Source: Clostridiales bacterium
GTDB lineage: Bacteria; Bacillota; Clostridia; Lachnospirales; Lachnospiraceae
Reading direction: 5' to 3'
Assembly (NCBI GenBank): GCA_015655565.1
Contig: JAATEU010000392.1
Location: 1 to 5,360, forward strand
Length of the DNA stretch: 5,360 nt
Every line of letters begins with the position of its first letter. Positions within the stretch are counted from its first letter, which is position 1. Below the pieces are notes generated by a model. It ran no database searches, was not told the DNA's origin, and worked only from the letters and a program-made list of their open reading frames with translations. This document shows positions 1 to 5,360 of the stretch, piece by piece. The position numbers and the translations under genes were made by a program.

Positions 1-1482
1 AGAATCAATAACGGTGCGGTAATTCATATATTTTTCTTCATAAATTGCTTTGTATTCCCCGCGCGGCTGTACCGTCCTGGTAATCGAAACTGTTTTTTTA
101 ACAGCCTCCGGATAATCAGCATAAACACCGGCTGCAATACCAGCTGCAATTGCTGCTCCCTGGGCGCCGATTTCTTTATCTTCGATTACATCAATTGGAA
201 TTTGGAGAACATCCGCAAAAATCTGTACCCATACATCAGAATTAACAGCACCGCCTGATAGCCTGATACTCTTTGGAATTTCACGATTCTGAAGCAGTTT
301 CTTCACATGAGTCATATGTGAGAATACAATTCCTTCATAAACGGCCCTAAGCATATGTTTCTTGTTATGGTAAGCCGTCAATCCGATAAATGTTCCCTTG
401 GCCAGTGTATCTTCATTAGAACCATTTAAAAAAGGAAGAAAAATAACGTTATTATCCTGCGGTTCTATAGATGCTACCCATTCATTCGTCACATCATAGA
501 TAGAATCCCCGTTTGCCTTGGCTTTGTTTTTTTCAAAATCCATAAGATTCCGGATAAACCATTCCATATTTCCTGCTGAAGTAGGGCTGCTTTCTTCTAT
601 AAGAAAATATCCGGGTATACAAAACATGGAGTTCAAATCTACAGTTCCATTAGTTACCGGTGCCTTAGAAATAAACTCATTAATACTCCAGGTCCCTGCT
701 ATCATGCACATGGCTTCTTCATCCACAAGTCCGGAAGCAATCCCACAGGCATCTATATCAAACATGCCCGCTGCTACTGGTATTCCCTCTGGAAGACCCG
801 TCTGATCACTTGCTTTTTTTGTTATGTAACCGCACACATCGGCCGAGTATTTTAATGGTGGCAATTTGTCATAAATGATATCAAGACCAAAATAAGATAA
901 AAGCACTTTATCATATTCTGCAGTTGTAATATTAACAAGATTTGATCCTGTAAAATCCGTACGTTCTGCATAGGCCTCTCCTGTTAACATATAACGAATA
1001 TAATCTTTTACTGCAAATATATACTTTACCTGTGCCAATATTTCCGGATGGTGATCTCTTAACCAGGCTAAGATACTGACCGGCTGACAAGCTAATATTT
1101 TCTGAAATGTCTTTTGATATACTTTTTCATTAGTTCCGTCTACATACCATTTCTCTACATATTGCCATGCTCTTGCATCGGTTGACAGAATTCCATTATA
1201 AGCAGGTTTACCATCTCTTCCTATCATATATAAACCTTTTCCATGACCAGAAATAGAAACCCCTGCTATATTCTTTGCTTGAATACCGCTTTTTTCAATA
1301 GCAGTTCTCACTGTTTCCGAATTTATCTTCCAAAGATCATCCATATCGTGCTCGGAATAACCAGGTTTTGGCGTAATGGTTACAGTAGGCAGACTTACAA
1401 CAGAAATCTGCATTCCATTTTCATCAAAAATTGCTGTTTTTGAAAAAGTTCCGCCATTATCAATTCCTACTAAATATTTCAT
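1..1482 (-). CDS. FGGY-family carbohydrate kinase, LyxK-like (3' end cut by window edge)
   Basis: This is a cytoplasmic kinase that transfers phosphate from ATP to a sugar or ketose, the committing step of catabolism. The frame is open for 494 codons and runs off the left edge. FGGY kinases are about 490-530 residues, so only a short tail is missing. Visible motifs are the N-terminal phosphate loop GIDNGGT (6-12), GHGKG (79-83), the likely catalytic Asp242 in the GMFDID stretch, GTWS (263-266), SPTSAGNMEW (299-308), YEG (382-384), SGGAVNSDVW (409-418) and the C-terminal GAQGAA (439-444). By eye it resembles E. coli L-xylulose kinase LyxK throughout, including SPTS.GN.EWF and YEG.VFSHMTH. An AGGAAGG site (1494-1500) lies 11 bases before the ATG and supports this start. 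It is the last visible gene of the catabolic group. FGGY family membership is secure; the substrate (L-xylulose, another ketopentose or a polyol) is only inferred. Confidence 0.93.
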   Translation of the reverse strand, partial: MKYLVGIDNGGTFSKTAIFDENGMQISVVSLPTVTITPKPGYSEHDMDDLWKINSETVRTAIEKSGIQAKNIAGVSISGHGKGLYMIGRDGKPAYNGILSTDARAWQYVEKWYVDGTNEKVYQKTFQKILACQPVSILAWLRDHHPEILAQVKYIFAVKDYIRYMLTGEAYAERTDFTGSNLVNITTAEYDKVLLSYFGLDIIYDKLPPLKYSADVCGYITKKASDQTGLPEGIPVAAGMFDIDACGIASGLVDEEAMCMIAGTWSINEFISKAPVTNGTVDLNSMFCIPGYFLIEESSPTSAGNMEWFIRNLMDFEKNKAKANGDSIYDVTNEWVASIEPQDNNVIFLPFLNGSNEDTLAKGTFIGLTAYHNKKHMLRAVYEGIVFSHMTHVKKLLQNREIPKSIRLSGGAVNSDVWVQIFADVLQIPIDVIEDKEIGAQGAAIAAGIAAGVYADYPEAVKKTVSITRTVQPRGEYKAIYEEKYMNYRTVIDS

Positions 1483-1563
1483 TCACTTTCTAACCTTCCT
1501 TTTCAGGTACTGTTTTGGGTATAAGTAATTCCGTATACAGTTCTGATTCACTTTATCTGCCAT
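1483..1563 (-). CDS. possible 26-residue small ORF directly before the kinase
   Basis: The ORF begins MADKVNQN and ends KRKVRK. Its ATG is preceded by AGGAAGG (1575-1581) at 11 bases, the same motif and spacing as the kinase site. Its TGA stop directly abuts the kinase ATG (TGAATG), a layout that favours translational coupling. The predicted peptide is strongly basic, with eight Lys/Arg against one Asp, and has no recognisable domain. Against it, the basic C-terminus is encoded by the purine-rich kinase ribosome binding site, so the composition may be a by-product. It could be a leader peptide that couples translation, a remnant of a deleted gene, or chance. I do not recognise it. Confidence 0.35.
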   Translation of the reverse strand: MADKVNQNCIRNYLYPKQYLKRKVRK

Positions 1564-1600
1564 TTTAAATATTCCCTTCCTGTTTCACTTTTTCGTATTT

Positions 1601-2635
1601 TTACTTCTTAATAGATTCAAATTCCTCTTTTCCTTCTATAATTTTAACATTCAAATAATATCTAAAACTTTCTCCAGCTTTCAAATATTTCATGGAACCA
1701 TTCGTAATTGCATCTTCAATTCCATCAATCGTTACATTGCCCGGTTCAAGGCCCATTACATATTCACCCTTTCCCATCATCTTCCATTGAACAAAGTGGT
1801 CCAGGGTAGAAACATCAATGTCAATAGCAATGCCAATTTCCAGTTTTGAATTATATATAGCAACCGTAGCAATATTTTCCTTATCCCCTTTAAATGTGTG
1901 GTAATAGCACATTTCTTTATAATCTGCATCTGGCAGTTGCAATTTATTCCAACTGTCTATTCCTGATTTAGAATGCTCGTTTCTCGGTTTTACTTCCACG
2001 AAAGGTATATACACTTCACTGTCCGGACTCAGAATCGGATATCCAATATTCATATGATATAAAATCATATGACGTACTTTTTTAAATCCATCATTGGTTA
2101 CAATATCAGAAATCGTAAATTTTTTTTCTTTATAATAACATTTTATCGCACGTGCTAATGATATTTTGTCTCCAAATATCATAGCATCCGTAACTTTACC
2201 TTTTATCTCCAGATAAGGTATTTCTTCTTTATCTTCCACAATTTCATAACTAAATTGTTCTACTGGTATGTGGGATAGATTACCATGCAAACCATAGCTC
2301 TGCCCATCATACTCACATGGATTTCCTACATGTTTCAATCCACAGGTGGTTAAGAAACCTGCAGTAAAACTCTTTAGAAATCCAAGCCCTTTATCATCGA
2401 AATACTGTGGACTAACAATTCCGCAAGGAGAAACAAATCCAATATTCTGTCCCTTAAAATCCAGATATGGAATATCCATTCCACGATCCATATTTATATC
2501 GAAATTCATTCCCGAGCTATTATGAACCTGAATCATAGTAACTCCATTGGCTTTTCCATCCTGTAATTTTATATGTTTCACTTTGAAGATTTGATCTACA
2601 TGACCAATATACTGTTTTTCATCTTTAAATTTCAT
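1601..2635 (-). CDS. DUF4432 family protein, aldose 1-epimerase-like (galactose mutarotase fold)
   Basis: This 344-residue cytoplasmic protein is full length for DUF4432, a branch of the aldose-1-epimerase superfamily often encoded beside sugar kinases and transporters. Visible family motifs are DRGMDI (50-55), GLHG (115-118), YHMNIGYP (193-200) and GLEPGN (295-300). By analogy with GalM, His117, His194 and Glu297 are the likely sugar-binding or catalytic residues. The likely role is anomer interconversion or recognition of the imported sugar; the reaction has not been fixed for most of this family. No signal peptide is visible. The start is supported by AGGTGA (2640-2645), four bases before the ATG and overlapping the TAG stop of the upstream mutarotase gene, so the two are probably translationally coupled. 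The family call is firm; the substrate is unknown. Confidence 0.9.
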   Translation of the reverse strand: MKFKDEKQYIGHVDQIFKVKHIKLQDGKANGVTMIQVHNSSGMNFDINMDRGMDIPYLDFKGQNIGFVSPCGIVSPQYFDDKGLGFLKSFTAGFLTTCGLKHVGNPCEYDGQSYGLHGNLSHIPVEQFSYEIVEDKEEIPYLEIKGKVTDAMIFGDKISLARAIKCYYKEKKFTISDIVTNDGFKKVRHMILYHMNIGYPILSPDSEVYIPFVEVKPRNEHSKSGIDSWNKLQLPDADYKEMCYYHTFKGDKENIATVAIYNSKLEIGIAIDIDVSTLDHFVQWKMMGKGEYVMGLEPGNVTIDGIEDAITNGSMKYLKAGESFRYYLNVKIIEGKEEFESIKK

Positions 2636-2643
2636 AGCATCAC

Positions 2644-3072
2644 CTATATCACACCTTTTTGTAATACAATATTCGCATAACGGGCAGTTGTACCTGTTTG
2701 AACTATTACATAAGCTTTTTGTGATTCTTCATAAAATGGAAGTCTGTCAATAAAACCAAACTCGTTAAAAGCTTTTTCTTTATCATGTCTGCGTATGATT
2801 GCATCATACGTCTCCCATATATCCGGTTCCGGTTCCGTATCCATATGCCGCATAAGTTTAACCGGATCAGCAACAAATGAATCTAATGGAAAATACTGCA
2901 GGATTGCTTCTAATAATTCCGGAATTTCTATTCCTTCTGCCCTTAAAATTCTTTTGGCATTGCTCTGAGCCGGATAATTTACATCTGCAAGTATTAGCAC
3001 ATCGCTATGTCCCATTTCCATCATGATTTTCATAAGTTCCGGTGAAATAATTTTAGGTATTTTTTTTAACAT
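2644..3072 (-). CDS. RbsD/FucU family sugar mutarotase, FucU-like
   Basis: This 142-residue protein belongs to the RbsD/FucU family of small cytoplasmic sugar mutarotases (pyranases), which speed interconversion of anomers or ring forms after import so that the downstream enzyme gets its preferred form. It aligns by eye nearly end to end with E. coli L-fucose mutarotase FucU (140 residues), sharing ISPEL (9-13), MGH.D (20-24, with the family's conserved His22), RA.G (44-47), LDS (63-65), FYE..QKA (113-120) and the C-terminal RYANI..QKGV (131-141). It is closer to FucU than to RbsD. The MLK start matches FucU. The ribosome binding site is poor: only GTGAG (3078-3082), five bases before the ATG, unlike the strong sites of its neighbours. 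It opens the catabolic group and overlaps the signal of the next gene. The sugar need not be fucose. Confidence 0.92.
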   Translation of the reverse strand: MLKKIPKIISPELMKIMMEMGHSDVLILADVNYPAQSNAKRILRAEGIEIPELLEAILQYFPLDSFVADPVKLMRHMDTEPEPDIWETYDAIIRRHDKEKAFNEFGFIDRLPFYEESQKAYVIVQTGTTARYANIVLQKGVI

Positions 3073-3088
3073 ATTTACTCACATTGCA

Positions 3089-3114
3089 TAACACAGCTGC
3101 CTGCAGATGTGTTA
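3089..3114. promoter_or_regulatory. 26-bp near-palindrome just upstream of the mutarotase start
   Basis: The two 12-base half-sites TAACACAGCTGC and GCAGATGTGTTA surround a 2-base centre and match at 11 of 12 positions. The one exception mismatches on both strands, so neither RNA sense is favoured. Its symmetry and the location 17-42 bases before the ATG would suit a binding site for a dimeric regulator, or a hairpin near the weak ribosome binding site. It does not fit the usual CcpA cre consensus or a typical CG-centred LacI operator. Confidence 0.4.
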
Positions 3115-3123
3115 CTGCCACAT

Positions 3124-3158
3124 ACAATAAAATGTCCGCAAAGTGTACATTCTATTGT
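3124..3158 (-). repeat. 12-bp stem-loop in the putative mutarotase leader
   Basis: Arms at 3124-3135 and 3147-3158 enclose an 11-base loop. In minus-strand RNA, ACAAUAGAAUGU pairs with ACAUUUUAUUGU at all 12 positions, with one G-U wobble; on the plus strand that position would mismatch. This favours an RNA element in the leader of the downstream gene over a DNA operator. No poly-U tract follows directly, so it is not a standard terminator. It matches no riboswitch class that I recognise. Confidence 0.5.
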
Positions 3159-3170
3159 CTTAAATAAAAA

Positions 3171-3223
3171 GGTTGAAAGAATCTATATGTGGCACCCTTT
3201 CTTTATTATATTTTCTTTCAATC
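3171..3223 (-). repeat. inverted repeat with AT-rich loop, followed by a T-run on the minus strand
   Basis: The perfect 9-base arms TTGAAAGAA (3173-3181) and TTCTTTCAA (3213-3221) enclose 31 bases. One more outer pair is possible beyond a mismatch. On the minus strand the second arm is followed by CCTTTTTATTT, so it could act as a weak second terminator. The long loop and A/T-only stem make it a poor one. The loop contains a TATAAT. This may be an operator, a weak terminator or chance in AT-rich DNA. Confidence 0.35.
3205..3210 (-). promoter_or_regulatory. candidate -10 box for the catabolic genes
   Basis: The minus strand reads TATAAT, a perfect sigma-A -10 consensus, 133 bases before the mutarotase ATG. 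It lies just downstream of the terminator, which is where a promoter would be needed. No good -35 is seen: the hexamer at 17-base spacing is TAGAGG and there is no TG extension. Perfect TATAAT occurs by chance in such AT-rich DNA, so this is tentative. Confidence 0.3.
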
Positions 3224-3240
3224 TATTCCTCTATTCTAAA

Positions 3241-3293
3241 AACCGCTATAGTAAAGGTCGCCATGCACCAACACTATCTTTACCATAGCGGTT
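3241..3293 (-). terminator. rho-independent terminator downstream of the binding-protein gene
   Basis: Two 16-base arms (3241-3256 and 3278-3293) enclose a 21-base loop. In minus-strand RNA the arms AACCGCUAUGGUAAAG and CUUUACUAUAGCGGUU pair at every position, with a single G-U wobble. In plus-strand RNA that position would be an A-C mismatch. On the minus strand the stem is followed by five U residues (the last two stem bases and three more) and preceded by an A-rich run. It lies 70 bases past the binding-protein stop. Some readthrough, or a separate promoter, would be needed for the catabolic genes. Confidence 0.8.
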
Positions 3294-3363
3294 ATTTTAA
3301 ATTATCCGGAGCGATTGAATCGTTACAATTATCCTTCCGATTTTGTAATCTTAAAGACTTGAA

Positions 3364-4368
3364 TTAATTTATAAAATCGTCTACATTATCAACCGTAACT
3401 AATTGGAACGGAATCATAACTTCTTTCTCAACTGATTCGCCTTTGGCTAACTTTAATGCAACATCTACTGAAGTGGCACCCTGACCTTTCGAATCCTGAT
3501 ATACCGTGCAATCAAGTCTGCCATCTTTCACTGCCTGGACTGCATCGTCAATTGCATCAATACCGACAATGACAACATCATCTTTTCTTCCTGCCGCTTC
3601 AACCGCTTCTAAAGCACCCATAGCCATATCATCATTCTGACAAACAATAGCGTTCAGGTCCGGATATCTTGTCAGCCAATCTTCTGCCAGTGTAAGCGCT
3701 TCATCCCTCTTCCAGTTTGCTGTCTGATCCTGTAATACTTCATATGTTCCTCCCAGAATCCCGCCTTCTTCATATCCCTGTTTACGATAAACCTGCGGTG
3801 ACTGTCCGATAGGTCCATACATAATACAAATTTTCGCATCATCCGGAAGTACTTCTTTTAAGAAGCCTGACTGGATTTTACCAGCATCAACGTCATCAGA
3901 ACCTATGTAACATGTATATTCTTCATTTGTAGTTAATGTGTTGCATTCAATGATTGGAATACCCGCTTCATTACACATATCAACAATTGGATTACATCCT
4001 TCCGCATCCATGGCATTTAAAATAATAGCATCTACGTCCTGTGCAATTAATGATTCACATTGTGAAATCTGCTGATTTACATCACCTTCAGCATCATTCA
4101 TTAATAATTTTACTCCTTCCAGTTCGTCACCCCTTGCCTGAACGGCATCTGCAATATTCTTTACAAAGGTATCTGCATTTTGTTTCATTAATACGCCTAT
4201 CGTATATTCTTCCGTTGCTTTTTCTGTTGGTGCTGCTTCTTCTGTTTCTTCTGCCGTTCCTTTTGTTTCAGCCGGTGCAGGCAGAGTTTCTTCTTTCTTT
4301 CCACATGCCGTAAAAATACTTGCCACCATTGCTACACATAAAATTGCACTTACTAATTTCTTTTTCAT
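3364..4368 (-). CDS. RbsB-like sugar ABC transporter substrate-binding lipoprotein
   Basis: This 334-residue extracytoplasmic protein captures the sugar and delivers it to the permease encoded just upstream. A lipoprotein signal (MKKK, a hydrophobic run and a lipobox with Cys22 in FTACGKK) leads into a flexible Glu/Thr/Ala-rich linker (about 23-53). A Peripla_BP_4 (type I, ribose-binding-like) domain follows from about 55 to 334. Family motifs are GSDDVDAG (156-163), QNDDMAMGALEA (244-255) and GIDAIDDA (269-276). By eye, Arg195, Asn245, Asp271 and Gln291 match sugar contacts of E. coli RbsB, but the Asp89-Arg90 pair of RbsB aligns with Glu-Cys-Asn (141-143), so ribose is not assured. AAGGAGG (4379-4385) lies 10 bases before the ATG. 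The gene is followed by a terminator hairpin. Confidence 0.95.
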   Translation of the reverse strand: MKKKLVSAILCVAMVASIFTACGKKEETLPAPAETKGTAEETEEAAPTEKATEEYTIGVLMKQNADTFVKNIADAVQARGDELEGVKLLMNDAEGDVNQQISQCESLIAQDVDAIILNAMDAEGCNPIVDMCNEAGIPIIECNTLTTNEEYTCYIGSDDVDAGKIQSGFLKEVLPDDAKICIMYGPIGQSPQVYRKQGYEEGGILGGTYEVLQDQTANWKRDEALTLAEDWLTRYPDLNAIVCQNDDMAMGALEAVEAAGRKDDVVIVGIDAIDDAVQAVKDGRLDCTVYQDSKGQGATSVDVALKLAKGESVEKEVMIPFQLVTVDNVDDFIN

Positions 4369-4422
4369 ACCTTCTTATCCTCCTTAAAATAATGATATAT
4401 GTTCATTTAATTGGTGCCTGAA

Positions 4423-5360
4423 TTATTTATTCTTTCCTTTTGTTCTCATATCCAGCAATACCGCAACCAGGATAATAATACCTTTAACAATCTGCTGATA
4501 AAATGAAGAAACATTTAATAAGGTTAAAGAGTTGCTCAACATACCAATAATAATAAAGCCCATAACCGTTCCGCCCAGACTTCCAATACCACCATTCATA
4601 CTTGTCCCACCAATAGCAACTGCCGCTATAGCATCCAATTCAAAACCTTCACCTGCTGTAGGCTGTCCTGAACTGATACGCGCAGCCAAGATAATAGCTG
4701 CAAACGCGGCCAAAGTACTTGCAATCACATATGCCGACATTTTTACTGTTTTGGTTTTTACACCGGATAATTTTGCTGCATTTTCATTACCGCCAATTGC
4801 AAAAATATAACGGCCGAATACTGTATGATTTAAAATAATAAAGGCTATTACACACACTGCAATTAAAATCCAAACTGGAATCGGGATTCCTAACAAGCTT
4901 CCTTTTCCAATATTTAAAAACCCGGTATCCTTAATGGTAAAAGGCTTGCCATCCGAATATACAAGTGCAAAACCTCTGCCAATCGTCTGACTTGCCAAAG
5001 TTGCAATAAATGGAGGTAAATTAAAATATGCAATTAGTACCCCGTTAAAGATACCAAATATTGCGCCTGCTAAAATACCAACCAAAACAGCTGTTTTAGG
5101 ATCCGTTCCATTTGAAAGCATAGAACCTGTAATAACACCTGTTACTGCCATTACAGACCCCACTGAAAGATCAATCCCTCCAGTCAAAATAACAAATGTC
5201 ATGCCTGCTGCCAAAATTCCGTTGATGGATACTTGTCTGAATACATTAATAATATTTCCTGAGGTCATGAATACAGGCGACACAATCGACATTACCAGAA
5301 TCATAATAATAACTACAATTAGCAGACCAAATTTTTTTAATATATCGCCCGCCCTAAAAT
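4423..5360 (-). CDS. RbsC-family sugar ABC transporter permease (5' end beyond window)
   Basis: This integral membrane subunit forms the pore of a ribose/xylose-type ABC importer (BPD_transp_2 family). The frame stays open to the right edge. An internal ATG at 5304 is not the likely start, because 18 sensible codons precede it and encode a lysine-bearing N-terminus and the start of the first membrane helix. About 311 residues are visible against a usual 320-330, so only a few codons are missing. Motifs, numbered from the first visible codon, are GGIDLSVGS (60-68), the cytoplasmic loop GRYIFAIGGNENAAKLSG (182-199), which should contact the ATPase, and AIGGTSMNGGIGS (248-260). Many hydrophobic helices end in a basic tail, MRTKGKNK. 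The binding-protein gene follows after 54 bases. The ATPase gene (RbsA type) is not visible and probably lies to the right. Confidence 0.95.
   Translation of the reverse strand, partial: FRAGDILKKFGLLIVVIIMILVMSIVSPVFMTSGNIINVFRQVSINGILAAGMTFVILTGGIDLSVGSVMAVTGVITGSMLSNGTDPKTAVLVGILAGAIFGIFNGVLIAYFNLPPFIATLASQTIGRGFALVYSDGKPFTIKDTGFLNIGKGSLLGIPIPVWILIAVCVIAFIILNHTVFGRYIFAIGGNENAAKLSGVKTKTVKMSAYVIASTLAAFAAIILAARISSGQPTAGEGFELDAIAAVAIGGTSMNGGIGSLGGTVMGFIIIGMLSNSLTLLNVSSFYQQIVKGIIILVAVLLDMRTKGKNK

Larger units (their letters stand above)
3073..3363 (-). other. 291-base structured intergenic gap between binding-protein and mutarotase genes
   Basis: No convincing gene is present on either strand. 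Reading along the minus strand from the rbsB-like stop, the gap holds about 70 AT-rich bases with an 11-base perfect palindrome (3312-3322), a strong terminator hairpin (3241-3293), an inverted repeat around a perfect TATAAT (3171-3223), a leader-type hairpin (3124-3158) and a 26-base near-palindrome (3089-3114) ending 16 bases before the mutarotase ATG. Such density suggests a control point between the transport and catabolic halves of the cluster. The individual elements are listed separately. Confidence 0.6.

Noticed and set aside
518..805. Plus-strand ORFs inside the kinase gene (518-805, 1243-1443) and inside the binding-protein and permease genes (4041-4313, 4532-4810).
   Set aside because: Each lies antisense to a well-supported gene with clear family motifs, so these are shadow frames.
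1490..1552. Second minus-strand frame in the DUF4432-kinase gap, 20 codons reading SESELYTELLIPKTVPEKEG and then TAG.
   Set aside because: It looks like a protein C-terminus, so a gene remnant is conceivable, but it has no start, is bounded upstream by a TAA, and is too short to assign to any family.
3075..3182. Minus-strand open frame of 35 codons with five cysteines (including ECTLCGH and CVMQCE), ending in TAA two bases before the mutarotase ATG.
   Set aside because: It has no ATG, GTG or TTG start ahead of the cysteine-rich part and no ribosome binding site, and it crosses both leader inverted repeats. It is most likely chance, though it resembles a small zinc-binding or peptide-like tail.
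3312..3322. Perfect 11-base palindrome CGATTGAATCG just after the binding-protein gene.
   Set aside because: It is too short to stand out in AT-rich intergenic DNA, is not followed by a T-run, and resembles no operator that I know.
3173..3367. Plus-strand 64-codon ORF in the gap after the binding-protein gene.
   Set aside because: It would start at TTG without a ribosome binding site, runs through the terminator hairpin, and its product has no recognisable features.
1..5360. Search by eye for tRNA or rRNA genes, CRISPR arrays, insertion sequences, integrase sites and defence or toxin genes.
   Set aside because: None was seen. The window is taken up by sugar transport and catabolism genes with short gaps, and no terminal inverted repeats or transposase motifs appear.

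Overview
The window is part of a sugar import and breakdown cluster. Every real gene lies on the minus strand, so transcription runs from right to left. The DNA is AT-rich, uses strong AGGAGG-type ribosome binding sites, and carries a lipoprotein-anchored binding protein. These traits, and protein sequences typical of gut Clostridia, suggest a low-GC Firmicute, plausibly a Lachnospiraceae-type anaerobe. That assignment is inference.

In transcription order the layout is as follows. (1) Positions 5360-4423 hold an RbsC-family sugar ABC permease; its first codons lie beyond the right edge. (2) Positions 4368-3364 hold an RbsB-like substrate-binding lipoprotein, 54 bases downstream of the permease stop. 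(3) Positions 3363-3073 are a 291-base gap without a convincing gene. It holds a good rho-independent terminator (3241-3293), three further inverted repeats and one tentative -10 box. (4) Positions 3072-2644 encode a FucU/RbsD-type mutarotase. (5) Positions 2635-1601 encode a DUF4432 protein of the aldose-1-epimerase-like fold, whose ribosome binding site overlaps the mutarotase stop. (6) A possible 26-residue ORF (1563-1483) sits in the 118-base gap and abuts the kinase start. (7) Positions 1482-1 encode an FGGY sugar kinase that resembles L-xylulose kinase LyxK; it runs off the left edge almost complete.

Together the genes make a sensible route. A binding protein and permease (the ATPase is presumably just outside to the right) import a monosaccharide. 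One or two mutarotases interconvert its anomers, and the kinase phosphorylates the sugar or a derived ketose. No isomerase, aldolase, epimerase for phosphosugars, or regulator is visible, so the sugar cannot be named. The kinase points to a ketopentose such as L-xylulose, FucU points to an L-fucose- or ribose-like aldose, and the binding protein has lost part of the ribose-contact signature. The terminator suggests that transporter genes are expressed more strongly than, or separately from, the catabolic genes.

Nothing here looks like a new class of system. The points worth a second look are the structured gap at 3073-3363 and the unannotated small ORF before the kinase.
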